Shown here: positions 53,933 through 63,361 of the stretch, one piece after another
Position numbering within the stretch: position 1 is the first letter of the stretch
Layout: every line of letters begins with the position of its first letter
Origin: Lachnospiraceae bacterium
GTDB lineage: Bacteria; Bacillota; Clostridia; Lachnospirales; Lachnospiraceae
Assembly (NCBI GenBank): GCA_022800815.1
Contig: JAAWRC010000019.1
Location: 1-64,000, forward strand
Direction of reading: 5' to 3'
DNA: 64,000 nt
Translations under genes and position numbers: made by a program
The notes under the pieces: model-generated
The model's database searches: none
The model's input: the letters and a program-made list of their open reading frames with translations, nothing else
What the model was told of the DNA's origin: nothing

Positions 53933-55057
53933 CTAGATGTTCTTGATAAATTCCTCAATATAAGAAATGGCGGCTCCCAGAGCCGCGGCCTCAAATTCAC
54001 AGGCGCAGGGCTGCACGTAAAGGCCGTCGGTGACGAAGGTGCAGCGCTCCCGGACCAGCTCCCGGATCCGACCGAGGTAGCGCTTTAAATAAGCGCCCAT
54101 GTACCCACCCAGCACCACCGGGCAGTCCAGGCTCAGGTTCACGTTGTTGATCAAAATCGCAAGATCTTCGAGATACCGGTCCACCAGGGCTTCGAACTCC
54201 CGGTTTCCACTGTCCAGTTCCCGGAAGAAGGTCTCCAGGTTGTTGTCCGTGTGGCCGGAGAGGACCAGGGCCGAGCAGTAGGCTTCCGCACAGCCGTCCT
54301 TTCCGCAGGAGCAGTGCCTGCCGCCTGGCACGATGGTCATGTGGCCGAATTCCCCGCTCCGGTTGGTCATGCCCGCATAGGGGGCGCCGTTTATGAGGAT
54401 CGCTCCGCCCACGGTGTTGCTTAGGAGCAGGTAGACGATGGTCTGGTTCTCGTAATCGTTCCGCCAGAATTCCGCCACGCCCGCACAGCTTGCGTCGTTT
54501 AAGATCCGGCAGGGGAAGGAAAAGAATTCCTGCATGATCTGGCAGAAATGGTTGGGCACGGGGAGGGTGTCCGCCTCCACGATGGTCTTGTGGTCAAAGG
54601 CGATGATGCCGGGAATGGAGATCCCCATGCCGAGGATTTGTTCCGGCCGGATCCGGTTTTTGCGGATAAAGGTCTCGATGTCGTCCCGCAGGGCCAGGTA
54701 GCTGGCTTCGTCGGAGGAAATGGTGAAGCCTTTGCGCAGGTGGTCGATGATGTCGCCGTTCAAGTCGGCCAGGACCAGGGAGATGTGGTGGGGCGTGATG
54801 TCAAGTCCCACGGCCACCCGGAAGCCCGGCACGATGGAGATGGCCCTGGCCTTCCTGCCCACCTGGGATTCAAAGGTGCCGTTTTCCGTGATCAGCCCTT
54901 CCTCCTTCAAAGCGTTTAGATTCTGGGTCGTGGTCGGCAGACTGAGTCCCAGTTCGGCGGCGATCTCCTGTTTGGAGACCCGTTTCCTGGCGGCGATAAA
55001 CCGGAAGACCCGGTTTTTGTTGTATTGTTTTACGGATTGTCTGCGTTCCTGCACCAT
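53933..55057 (-). CDS. ROK family transcriptional regulator (NagC/XylR-like)
   Basis: 374 residues from ATG 55057 (MVQERRQSVKQYNKNRVFRFI), with GGAGAAAG upstream; the longer frame extends into the promoter region. An N-terminal winged helix (SKQEIAAELGLSLPTTTQNLNALKEEGLI) is followed by a ROK sugar-kinase-like domain with the zinc motif GGRHCSCGKDGCAEAYC and the ExGH-type GEFGHMTI. ROK repressors release DNA when a sugar binds. The divergent rbs-like operon and the dehydrogenase both carry a shared palindrome, the likely operator. Confidence 0.9.
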   Translation of the reverse strand: MVQERRQSVKQYNKNRVFRFIAARKRVSKQEIAAELGLSLPTTTQNLNALKEEGLITENGTFESQVGRKARAISIVPGFRVAVGLDITPHHISLVLADLNGDIIDHLRKGFTISSDEASYLALRDDIETFIRKNRIRPEQILGMGISIPGIIAFDHKTIVEADTLPVPNHFCQIMQEFFSFPCRILNDASCAGVAEFWRNDYENQTIVYLLLSNTVGGAILINGAPYAGMTNRSGEFGHMTIVPGGRHCSCGKDGCAEAYCSALVLSGHTDNNLETFFRELDSGNREFEALVDRYLEDLAILINNVNLSLDCPVVLGGYMGAYLKRYLGRIRELVRERCTFVTDGLYVQPCACEFEAAALGAAISYIEEFIKNI

Positions 55058-55200
55058 AGCTTCTTTCTCCAGCATTTCTAAATAGTTCTTTCGTTTATCA
55101 TATAACAGATTTTCACATTGCGCAATTCTTTTGTTAATTCCGTCACAGATCGGGAAGGCCCTGCCCTCTTTAGAACACTTTCTTATAAATGGAAAGATAT

Positions 55201-55221
55201 TTTGTAAAATAAATTTATAAA
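55201..55221. promoter_or_regulatory. Operator-like palindrome upstream of sugar ABC operon
   Basis: TTTGTAAAAT-A-AATTTATAAA: 2 arm mismatches to the perfect palindrome at 53713-53733. It ends 5 bp before the -35 box at 55227. Confidence 0.6.
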
Positions 55222-55226
55222 AAATA

Positions 55227-55254
55227 TTGACATTATTCAAAAATACGATATAAT
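55227..55254 (+). promoter_or_regulatory. Promoter of sugar ABC operon
   Basis: TTGACA at 55227-55232, 16-bp spacer, TATAAT at 55249-55254; leader about 90 nt to the TTG start at 55350. Confidence 0.75.
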
Positions 55255-55349
55255 AAAAAACAACCATTGTCAAAACGACAAAACGAGAAAGAAAAAAGAA
55301 GGATAATCATCTATTTTGCACAAAACAAAAAGGGAAGGGAGGAACTATC

Positions 55350-56843
55350 TTGGAAAATACGGTAAGGATGGAGCTCAGGCACGTGTCCAAATCATTTCCG
55401 GGAGTGAAAGCCTTGGATGACGTGAGCTTTCAGCTCAAGAAGGGGAGCGTCCATGTTCTGTGCGGGGAGAACGGCGCAGGGAAATCGACCCTGATGAAGG
55501 TCCTGTACGGCCTGTATCATCCGGACGAGGGGGAGATCATCATCGACGGCGAGAAGGTGCAGATCCATTCGCCCATGGACGCCAGGAAGCATAAGATCTC
55601 CATGGTGTTTCAGGAATTGTCCTTCGTGCCGGACATGACCCTAGAGGAGAATCTGTTCTTGGGACGCTGGCACAAGAAGAACCCGGTGAAGATGGACTGG
55701 AAGCGGATCCGGAAGGAGACGGAGGAGCTTCTTGCGAGGGAGGGGCTGGATTACAAGCCGGACACGCTGCTGCGGGACATGAGCGTCTCCAACATCCAGA
55801 TGCTGGAAATCCTCAAGGCGGTGTCCTTCAATGCGGAGATCCTGATCATGGACGAACCGACCTCGTCCATTTCCAACCAGGAGGTGGAATTTTTGATCAA
55901 GAAGATCAACGAGCTCAGGGACAGGGGGATGAGCATCATCTACATATCCCACAAGATGGACGAGATCTTCCGGATCGCCGACGAGATCACCGTGCTCAGG
56001 GACGGTAAGACCATCAGGACCCTGGCGAAGGACGAGACCAACATGGAGGAGATCATTGAGCTGATGGTGGGCCGGAAGCTGGAGAACCAGTACCCGAAGC
56101 AGGAGATCCCCATCGGGGAGGAGCTCCTCCGGGTGGAGCATCTGACCCGGAATAAGCTGTTCGAGGACGTGAGCTTCCACGTGAGGGCGGGCGAGATCGT
56201 CGGCTTCGCCGGGCTGGTGGGAGCCGGCCGGACCGAGGTCATGAGCGCATTGTTTGGCATGGAGCGCTACGATTCCGGGGAGATTTTCCTGGACGGAAAG
56301 CCCATACAGGTGAAGAACATCCGCAGGGCCATCGACCAGGGGATCACCATGGTGACGGAGGACCGGAGGAAGTTCGGGATCGTTCCGGTGAGGAGCGTCC
56401 TGGAGAATGCGTCCCTTGCCACTCTGAAAAAGTTCTTTTACAAGTTCCGCAGCCACAGGAAGATGGAGCATGACCAGGTGAGCGAGGTGTTCGCAAAGGT
56501 GAGGGTGAAGACACCTTCCCTGGAGACGCCGATCATGAACCTGTCCGGCGGCAACCAGCAGAAGGTGATCCTGGCCAAATGGATGCTGTGCGATTCCGGT
56601 CGGGTGATCATCATGGACGAGCCGACCAGGGGCATCGACGTGGGGGCGAAAAAGGAGATCTATGAGCTGATGAACGTGCTTGCGGAGAGCGGAAAGGGGA
56701 TCGTCATGGTGTCCTCGGAGCTTCCGGAGCTGATCGGCATGTGTGACCGGATCTATGTGATGAAGGAAGGAAAGATTTCCGGCTGTCTCACGGAACGGGA
56801 ACTTTTCACCCAGAGAGAGATCATGAGCTATGCGGTTTCATAA
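55350..56843 (+). CDS. Sugar ABC transporter ATP-binding protein, RbsA type
   Basis: 497 residues with two nucleotide-binding domains in one chain. TTG start at 55350 after GGGAGG. First domain: Walker A GENGAGKST, Walker B ILIMDEPTSS. Second domain: signature LSGGNQQKVILAKWM, Walker B VIIMDEPTRGIDVGAKKEIY, as in RbsA/MglA/XylG. Here the first-domain signature (MSVSNIQMLEILKAV) is degenerate, as is usual in this family. Energises uptake of a monosaccharide or polyol. Confidence 0.93.
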   Translation: MENTVRMELRHVSKSFPGVKALDDVSFQLKKGSVHVLCGENGAGKSTLMKVLYGLYHPDEGEIIIDGEKVQIHSPMDARKHKISMVFQELSFVPDMTLEENLFLGRWHKKNPVKMDWKRIRKETEELLAREGLDYKPDTLLRDMSVSNIQMLEILKAVSFNAEILIMDEPTSSISNQEVEFLIKKINELRDRGMSIIYISHKMDEIFRIADEITVLRDGKTIRTLAKDETNMEEIIELMVGRKLENQYPKQEIPIGEELLRVEHLTRNKLFEDVSFHVRAGEIVGFAGLVGAGRTEVMSALFGMERYDSGEIFLDGKPIQVKNIRRAIDQGITMVTEDRRKFGIVPVRSVLENASLATLKKFFYKFRSHRKMEHDQVSEVFAKVRVKTPSLETPIMNLSGGNQQKVILAKWMLCDSGRVIIMDEPTRGIDVGAKKEIYELMNVLAESGKGIVMVSSELPELIGMCDRIYVMKEGKISGCLTERELFTQREIMSYAVS

Positions 56844-56860
56844 AAAGGGAGGGATTTGTC

Positions 56861-57820
56861 GTGGAAAAGAAAAATTCGTTTAATCTTTCAAAAATCATAT
56901 CCAAGTACAGTCTTGTGATCATTCTGGTGGTCATGATCGTGGTCTGCAGCTTTGCCAACGAGAATTTCCTCCAGTTCAAGAACCTGATGAACGTGGCCAA
57001 GCAGCAGTCGGTCAACATCCTGCTGGCCCTGGGCGCCATGCTGCTCATCTCGGCGGGCGGCCTGGACCTGGCGGCCGGTTCCAACCTGGCCCTCGCCAGC
57101 GTGGTGGCCCTCTATGCCTACAAGGCGGTGCCCAGCGTGTTTCTCACCTTCCTGGTGGCCATCGCCGTTGCGGTGGTCTGCAACCTGATCAGCGGCTTCA
57201 TGGTGACGAAGTTCCGCACGCCGCCCTTTATCGCCACCCTGGCCATGCAGCTCATGGCGAGGGGCGTGGCCCTCTATATCACCCAGGGGCAGAACCAGTC
57301 GGGCCTCGGGGAAAACCTGCAGGTGATCGGCCAGGGGAGCACCCTGGGGATCCCCAACAGCATCTACATCATGGTCGTGATCGTCCTGGCAGTCATTTAC
57401 CTGACCAAGGAGACGAAGCTGGGGCGTTCCGTGTTCGCCGTGGGCGGCAACGAGGAGGCGGCCAACGCTTCCGGCATCAATGTCAATGCGGTGAAGATGA
57501 AGGTGTACGCCATCAACGGCCTTCTGACCGGCATTGCGGCCACCATCTGGCTGTCCAGGGTCAACAGTGCCATGCCCAACGGCGGCGTCAGCTATGAGTT
57601 TGATGCCATGATCGCCACCATCGTGGGCGGCACCAGCTTCTCCGGCGGCGTCGGCTCAGCGGTGGGCACGGTGATCGGCGCCTTCATCGTGGGCTTTTTG
57701 AACAACATCATGAACCTGATGGGCATCGATTCCTATCTGCAGCAGGTGGTCCGGGGCGTCATCATCGGCGGCGCCGTGATCTGGGATATTTATTTCAAAA
57801 ACAGAAAAAGCTCCAGATAA
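56861..57820 (+). CDS. Sugar ABC transporter permease, RbsC type
   Basis: 319 residues, GTG start at 56861 with AGGGAGG upstream. About 8-10 membrane helices; conserved SAGGLDLAAGSNLALASVVAL near the third helix and VGGNEEAANASGINVNAVKM in the coupling loop, as in RbsC/XylH/AraH. Forms the channel for the RbsA-like ATPase. Confidence 0.93.
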   Translation: MEKKNSFNLSKIISKYSLVIILVVMIVVCSFANENFLQFKNLMNVAKQQSVNILLALGAMLLISAGGLDLAAGSNLALASVVALYAYKAVPSVFLTFLVAIAVAVVCNLISGFMVTKFRTPPFIATLAMQLMARGVALYITQGQNQSGLGENLQVIGQGSTLGIPNSIYIMVVIVLAVIYLTKETKLGRSVFAVGGNEEAANASGINVNAVKMKVYAINGLLTGIAATIWLSRVNSAMPNGGVSYEFDAMIATIVGGTSFSGGVGSAVGTVIGAFIVGFLNNIMNLMGIDSYLQQVVRGVIIGGAVIWDIYFKNRKSSR

Positions 57821-57895
57821 CGAAACAGGAAAGGAGGACGGCAGGAGCATCTGGAGACCATCATAAAAGCAACCATAACAATCAAGGAGGATACT

Positions 57896-59023
57896 ATGAA
57901 AAAAAGTGTAAGAACCATCATCAGCGCAGTATTATGTTCCACGTTGATCCTTTCTCTGGCGGCATGCGGCGGAGAGAAGAAGGAGACGAAGGGTGCGGAC
58001 GCCGGTGCGGAGACCACGGCGGCGGCAGCGGATCGCGAAGCATCCCCGAACGGGGAGACGAAGGCGGAAGAGGGGACCGAGGCGGCGGCCGGGACGGAAG
58101 CGGCCAGCGGCGAGAAATTCAAGGTTCTCTATGTGAGCCGGAACCAGGCAGACACCTTTGCGGCACGCCTGTCCGGAGATTTTGTGAAATACTGGGAAGC
58201 GAATTACCAGGATCAGTTTGAGTTCGACGTTCAGGACGCACAGGCTGACCCGGACAAGGAAAACCAGCTCATCGAGCAGGGGATCACGGCAGGTTATGAC
58301 GGGATTATCGTTCAGCCCAACGACAGCGATGCCCAGACTCCTTACGTGAAGCAGGCGGCGGACGCTGGCGTGAAGGTCATCACCACCAATGCGGGCATCC
58401 GTGACATCGAGGGCGCTTCCTGGATTGATGCCGATCCCTATGAGCAGGGCAGGGTCATTGCGGAGCTGGCCGTCAAGCAGGCGCCGGAGAACGCAAAGGT
58501 TGCGATCATGTCCTGTAATCCCGGCAACCTCCACACCGAGAGCAGACTGCAGGCTTACAAAGACATTTTCGTGGCTCAGAGGACCGACTGTGAGATCGTG
58601 GCAGAGAAGATCTGCACCCAGAGCGACCAGGCGACCTTCATGCAGACCATGGAGGACTGGGTACAGGCTTACGGCAAGATCGACGTGGTTCTGACCATCG
58701 GCGACGATCTGGCAAAGGCCTGCTACGAGGTAGTCAAGGACGATCCTACCTTTGCAGACACCCAGTACTATGCGGTGGACGCCAATCCCGATGCCCTCCT
58801 TCGGATCAAGGCCGGGAACCAGGATGCGACCGTCATGCAGGACACCCAGGAGCTGGCCCAGAAGAATCTGGACGCCATGTATGACCTGATGACCGGAAAG
58901 CAGGAGAAGGTGGAGGAGACCATCGAGACCATCCTCATCACGCCGGAGAACGTGGACGAGTATATCGAGAAATACATCGAGATCGGGATCATCACCCAGG
59001 AAGAGTATGATGCCGTGAAATAA
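57896..59023 (+). CDS. Sugar ABC transporter substrate-binding lipoprotein, RbsB type
   Basis: 375 residues. Lipoprotein signal ends LAAC (Cys24), then a Gly/Glu/Ala-rich linker (about 25-72) and a periplasmic-binding-protein fold (FKVLYVSRNQADTFAARLSG ... YDGIIVQPNDSD ... KVITTNAGI). The ligand is not clear from sequence; the neighbouring polyol dehydrogenase favours a pentose or polyol. Last gene of the operon, followed by a strong hairpin. Confidence 0.92.
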   Translation: MKKSVRTIISAVLCSTLILSLAACGGEKKETKGADAGAETTAAAADREASPNGETKAEEGTEAAAGTEAASGEKFKVLYVSRNQADTFAARLSGDFVKYWEANYQDQFEFDVQDAQADPDKENQLIEQGITAGYDGIIVQPNDSDAQTPYVKQAADAGVKVITTNAGIRDIEGASWIDADPYEQGRVIAELAVKQAPENAKVAIMSCNPGNLHTESRLQAYKDIFVAQRTDCEIVAEKICTQSDQATFMQTMEDWVQAYGKIDVVLTIGDDLAKACYEVVKDDPTFADTQYYAVDANPDALLRIKAGNQDATVMQDTQELAQKNLDAMYDLMTGKQEKVEETIETILITPENVDEYIEKYIEIGIITQEEYDAVK

Positions 59024-59039
59024 AACGAAAACAGGATTT

Positions 59040-59070
59040 AGGAGCCCCCGGCCTTTGGCCGGGGGCTCCT
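59040..59070 (+). terminator. Hairpin after the sugar ABC operon
   Basis: Perfect 14-bp stem: AGGAGCCCCCGGCC at 59040-59053 with GGCCGGGGGCTCCT at 59057-59070, triloop TTT. No T-run follows. Confidence 0.75.
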
Positions 59071-59095
59071 AAGGAAGTATTATAAAAAGTTCCAT

Positions 59096-59254
59096 TCAAC
59101 CGGCGTGGCATAGATCACGCCGGTTGTGTCGTGTTGAAAGGCAGTTCCGGCTTATGAAAGCGGAATCCTCATAAAGCCGTTGGATAATTCTGTCCAAATC
59201 CTCCATGCGTTTCTGTGCGCCGAACAGGCTTTCCTTTGTGTACATAAAAACAGA
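59096..59254 (-). pseudogene. Serine recombinase C-terminal fragment (tentative)
   Basis: The minus-strand frame contains KESLFGAQKRMEDLDRIIQR then LYEDSAFISR. The spacing (A.KR..ELD.I.KR.YED) recalls the coiled-coil region of large serine recombinases of Tn4451/TnpX type. The frame then changes and stops at 59096. The rest of the recombinase is absent. It adjoins the restriction operon and could mark an old integration. Confidence 0.35.
59098..59127 (-). terminator. Hairpin at the recombinase fragment end
   Basis: CAACCGGCGTG and CACGCCGGTTG form a perfect 11-bp stem; on the minus strand it is followed by AATGGAACTTTTT. Confidence 0.55.
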
Positions 59255-59327
59255 GAAAACATCATTGGAAAAATAAAAGAAAAAAGTGCCAATGAATACT
59301 TGACACATACCCGGAAATTGCCCGCTA

Positions 59328-59356
59328 TTGCATTTCAAAAGGCCGCATGGTATAAT
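59328..59356 (+). promoter_or_regulatory. Promoter of hsd operon
   Basis: TTGCAT at 59328-59333, 17-bp spacer, TATAAT at 59351-59356; hsdR start about 100 nt downstream. Confidence 0.7.
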
Positions 59357-59456
59357 TCAATATGAGTTTTTGCAGGCTTGCCTGAACGAGGCGGCCGTTA
59401 TTTAAGCCCACTAACTTCCGATAATTTTGGATTATAAGAACCAAAGAGGGGTGGAT

Positions 59457-61826
59457 ATGAATACCATTCTGGACAAGAAACAAATGACAGAAGAAGATAT
59501 TAAGCTTCACTACATCACCCCGGCCATTCAAGCCTCCTGGGGATTGGAACGTATTACCATGGAGACAAGGATCACAGATGGGCGCATCAATTTGAGAGGA
59601 AACCTTGTCGCTCGCGGGACACCCAAGAAAGCAGATTATGTTTTATATCTTGCGCCCAACAAGCCCATCGCAATCGTCGAGGCAAAGGATAACAACCACT
59701 CTGTTTCTTACGGATTGCAGCAGGCAAAAACTTACGCCGCCATGATGGATATTCCTTTTGCTTACAGTTCCAATGGCGATGGCTTTCAAGAATATGATTT
59801 TTTAACCGGAGAGGAACGCACACTGCCCTTGGACGGATTTCCTTCCCCCGAAGAGCTGACAACTCGTTGGGAAAGAGGAGCGAACGATGGCAGCGGAGTA
59901 TCTATTATTGAAAATAAGATCATTCATCAGCCTTACTATTCCAGCCAGAGCACTTATCCGCCCCGCTACTATCAGCAAAATGCCGTCAACCGAACGGTTG
60001 AAGCGGTTGCAAGGGGCCGGGAGCGGATTTTGCTGGTAATGGCCACCGGAACAGGCAAAACCTATACCGCTTTCCAGATTGTTTACCGCCTTTTGAAAAG
60101 TGGGTTAAAACGAAAAGTCCTGTATCTTGCAGACCGCAACAATTTGGTGGATCAGTCCATTGAACAGGACTTCAAGCCACTGGAGAAAACAATTCATAAG
60201 GTCAACTTCTCCAAGGACAACCCCACTGCTATCACTTCCTACGAGGTGTATTTTTCGCTATATCAGCAGCTTGCCGGTTCTTCGGATGACAGCGGTGACT
60301 CCGGACAGGAAGATGAGGCTGTATCTCGTTTGGCGAAACTGTTTCAGCCGAATTTTTTTGATCTCATTATTGTTGATGAGTGCCACAGAGGGTCTGCTAA
60401 AAAGGACAGTAATTGGCGCAAAATTCTGGATTACTTTTCCTTCGCAACACAAATCGGCATGACTGCAACGCCAAAGGAAACGAAGTATATTTCCAACATT
60501 GATTATTTTGGCAAGCCAATTTACACATACAGCCTGCGTGAGGGAATCGATGACGGTTTCTTGGCTCCGTTTAAGGTCATCAATGTGAAAACGAATATTG
60601 GAGAAGGCTGGCGTCCCTATAAAGGACAACTTGATAAATTTGGGCAGCCTATTGAGGACAGGATATACACCAACAGCGATTTTGACTATACGATCATTTT
60701 GGAAGATCGGGTTTATGAGGTGGCGCGGGAAATTACGGAATATCTGAAAAGCACTGACCGGATGCAGAAGACGATTGTCTTTTGTGCGAATGAGGATCAT
60801 GCCGAGCGCATGAGGACGGCTCTGACAAATTTAAACGCCGATATGTGTCAGGTGAACCCGGACTACGTGGTGAGAATCACCGGCTCTGACATCTACGGGA
60901 AGAGCAAACTGGACTACTTTATTTCTGTTTCCGCTCCCTACCCGGTAGTCGCCACCACCTCCAAGCTTTTATCAACCGGAGCCGACTGCAAGATGACAAA
61001 GCTGATCGTTCTGGATGAGATGATTGGTTCCATGACCGAATTCAAGCAGATCATTGGCCGCGGAACCCGCCTGCGCGAGAGGGATGGGAAAACCCATTTT
61101 ACCGTTATGGATTTCCGCAATGTGACCCGCCTGTTTGCCGATCCGGATTGGGATGGGCCGATTGAAATTGATGATGGGTATCATCCGGAGCATCCCACAG
61201 GGTCAAAGGGTACAGGCGATACTCCACCGGCAGACCCGCCTTTGCCCGCCGCCAGGAAGTGCATTGTTGATGAAAGCGGATGCCGGGTACAGGTTCTGGG
61301 GAAAATCGTTTCCGTTTATGATGTTGACGGGAAGCTTCTGCGGCAGGAAAGCATTGTAGATTACACAAAATCAAATATTTTGGGGCAGTACGCATCTCTT
61401 GATAATTTTATTTTGCGCTGGACTGCCGAGGAAAAGAAGGCTGCGATCCGCGAACTGCTGAACAGGCAGGGAATCGACTTGGAACAGATGAAAGCGGAGC
61501 AAGCTATGAGCGACGTGGATGATTTTGACTTTATTTGTCACGTAGCCTTTGACAAAAAGCCTTTGACCCGCCGGGAGCGGGTGGGCAATGTAAAAAAGCG
61601 TGATTTCCTGAGCAAATACAGTGGGGCGGCAAGAGAGGTGCTGGAAGCCTTGCTGGAAAAATATATGAACACCGGCATTTATGAAATTGAAAAGACAGAG
61701 GTTCTTCAAATTGACCCCTTCAAAAAGTTTGGAAAGCCGTCTAAAATTGCCTCCTACTTTGGCGGCAAAGCGGGATACCTCCAGGCGGTCAAGGCGCTGG
61801 AAGAAGAACTCTATAGGGCAGGTTGA
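59457..61826 (+). CDS. hsdR: Type I restriction enzyme, R subunit
   Basis: 789 residues from ATG 59457 (MNTILDKKQMTEEDIKLHYI), with GAGGGG upstream. The N-terminal nuclease domain shows ADYVLYLAPNKPIAIVEAKD (the PD-(D/E)XK core). The SF2 helicase has ATGTGKTYTAFQI (motif I), IIVDECHRGS (motif II), GMTATPKETK (motif III) and IIGRGTRLRERD (motif VI). An EcoEI-type C-terminal domain ends the protein. Translocates DNA and cuts unmethylated DNA together with HsdM and HsdS. The frame overlaps the TTG preceding hsdM. Confidence 0.95.
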   Translation: MNTILDKKQMTEEDIKLHYITPAIQASWGLERITMETRITDGRINLRGNLVARGTPKKADYVLYLAPNKPIAIVEAKDNNHSVSYGLQQAKTYAAMMDIPFAYSSNGDGFQEYDFLTGEERTLPLDGFPSPEELTTRWERGANDGSGVSIIENKIIHQPYYSSQSTYPPRYYQQNAVNRTVEAVARGRERILLVMATGTGKTYTAFQIVYRLLKSGLKRKVLYLADRNNLVDQSIEQDFKPLEKTIHKVNFSKDNPTAITSYEVYFSLYQQLAGSSDDSGDSGQEDEAVSRLAKLFQPNFFDLIIVDECHRGSAKKDSNWRKILDYFSFATQIGMTATPKETKYISNIDYFGKPIYTYSLREGIDDGFLAPFKVINVKTNIGEGWRPYKGQLDKFGQPIEDRIYTNSDFDYTIILEDRVYEVAREITEYLKSTDRMQKTIVFCANEDHAERMRTALTNLNADMCQVNPDYVVRITGSDIYGKSKLDYFISVSAPYPVVATTSKLLSTGADCKMTKLIVLDEMIGSMTEFKQIIGRGTRLRERDGKTHFTVMDFRNVTRLFADPDWDGPIEIDDGYHPEHPTGSKGTGDTPPADPPLPAARKCIVDESGCRVQVLGKIVSVYDVDGKLLRQESIVDYTKSNILGQYASLDNFILRWTAEEKKAAIRELLNRQGIDLEQMKAEQAMSDVDDFDFICHVAFDKKPLTRRERVGNVKKRDFLSKYSGAAREVLEALLEKYMNTGIYEIEKTEVLQIDPFKKFGKPSKIASYFGGKAGYLQAVKALEEELYRAG

Positions 61827-61831
61827 TAAAC

Positions 61832-63361
61832 ATGGGAAATTTATCAGGATTTGTAAAGCGGCTGCGGGATATTATGCGGAACGATGCCGGCATTAACGGC
61901 GATGCCCAGCGTATTGAGCAGATTGCGTGGATGCTGTTTTTGAAAGTATATGATGCCAAGGAACAGGACTGGGAAATGAACGATAGTGATTATCGCTCTG
62001 TTATCCCCGTTCCCTGCCGTTGGTCTGATTGGGCCCATAATGATAAATCCGGTTCGGTCATGACGGGGGATCCCCTGTTAAACTTTGTCAACAACACCCT
62101 CTTTCCGGTTCTGAAAGGAACAGATATCAAGGGTGAGGATGGTGCGGTCAAGATTCCGGGTATTTGCGTGACTGCTGACACTCCAATCAAAAAAGCTATC
62201 GTTCAAACCGCCTTTGCCGATGCCAACAATTATATGAAGGATGGCGTCCTCCTCCGCCAGTGCATCAATGAGATTGACGAGTTGAATCTCAGCGATTATG
62301 ATGAAATTCACGCCTTTGGCGAAATCTATGAATCTATTTTAAGGGAGCTGCAAAGTGCCGGATCTGCCGGAGAATACTATACGCCCCGTGCTGTCACTGA
62401 CTTTATGGCTCGGATGATTCAGCCGAAAATCGGGGAACAGATGGCTGATTTTGCCTGTGGCACCGGCGGCTTCCTTACCAGCTGGCTGAAAGAATTGGAA
62501 CCGCAAGTCAGGACAACGGATGATCGAACCGCCTACAGCAATTCGGTTTACGGGATTGAGAAAAAGCAGTTCCCCTACATCCTCTGTATCACGAATATGC
62601 TGCTTCATGACCTGGATGTGCCTCGGGTGTATCACGGGAATTCTCTGTTGCGGAATATCCTGGACTATGTGGAAGCCGACCAGTTTGACGTGGTACTGAT
62701 GAATCCCCCTTACGGTGGGAACGAGAAACCGGATATAAAAAAGCACTTTCCGGCTGATCTTGCCAGCAGCGAGACCGCTGACCTCTTTATGTCGGTTATC
62801 ATGTACAGGTTGAAGAAAAACGGCCGGGCGGCGGTGATTCTGCCGGATGGTTTTCTGTTTGGAATAGATAACGCGAAAGTGGCGATTAAGAAAAAACTGC
62901 TGTCAGAATTCAATCTCCATACTGTGATTCGTATGCCGCACAGCGTGTTTTCCCCCTATACATCCATCACGACCAACATTCTGTTTTTTGACCGCACGGG
63001 CCCTACAAAAGAAACATGGTTCTACCGGCTGGATATGCCGGAAGGATACAAGAACTTCTCCAAGACCAAGCCCATGAAGCTGGAACACTTTGCTCCGGCG
63101 GTGGATTGGTGGAACCATCGTGAAGAAATTACCGTTGACGGCTTTGATAAAGCAAAAAAATACGCAGCAGACGACTTGCGAGCGAGAAATTATAATATCG
63201 ACCTTTGCGGTTATCCTCATGAGGAGGAAGAAATCCTTCCGCCAAAGGAATTGATCCAGCAGTATCAGGAAAAGCGGGCCAGCTTGAATGCGGATATTGA
63301 CCGAATTCTTGCCCGGATTACAGATATTCTTGGAATTGACTTGACGGAGGATGACGGATGA
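61832..63361 (+). CDS. hsdM: Type I DNA methyltransferase, M subunit
   Basis: 509 residues from ATG 61832, 5 nt after the hsdR stop; AGGGCAGG lies about 9 nt upstream. An HsdM N-terminal helical domain is followed by the N6-adenine methyltransferase: SAM motif FACGTGGFLTSW and catalytic NPPYGG. PRVYHGNSLLRNI and KKNGRAAVILPDGFLFG are typical. It protects host DNA; sequence specificity needs HsdS, which is not in the window. The stop overlaps the next start by ATGA. Confidence 0.95.
   Translation: MGNLSGFVKRLRDIMRNDAGINGDAQRIEQIAWMLFLKVYDAKEQDWEMNDSDYRSVIPVPCRWSDWAHNDKSGSVMTGDPLLNFVNNTLFPVLKGTDIKGEDGAVKIPGICVTADTPIKKAIVQTAFADANNYMKDGVLLRQCINEIDELNLSDYDEIHAFGEIYESILRELQSAGSAGEYYTPRAVTDFMARMIQPKIGEQMADFACGTGGFLTSWLKELEPQVRTTDDRTAYSNSVYGIEKKQFPYILCITNMLLHDLDVPRVYHGNSLLRNILDYVEADQFDVVLMNPPYGGNEKPDIKKHFPADLASSETADLFMSVIMYRLKKNGRAAVILPDGFLFGIDNAKVAIKKKLLSEFNLHTVIRMPHSVFSPYTSITTNILFFDRTGPTKETWFYRLDMPEGYKNFSKTKPMKLEHFAPAVDWWNHREEITVDGFDKAKKYAADDLRARNYNIDLCGYPHEEEEILPPKELIQQYQEKRASLNADIDRILARITDILGIDLTEDDG

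Noticed and set aside
55100-55130. Possible sixth repeat copy (CATTGCGCAATT resembles the right end of copy C)
   Set aside because: Only one end-like match, and no partner repeat within 250 bp.
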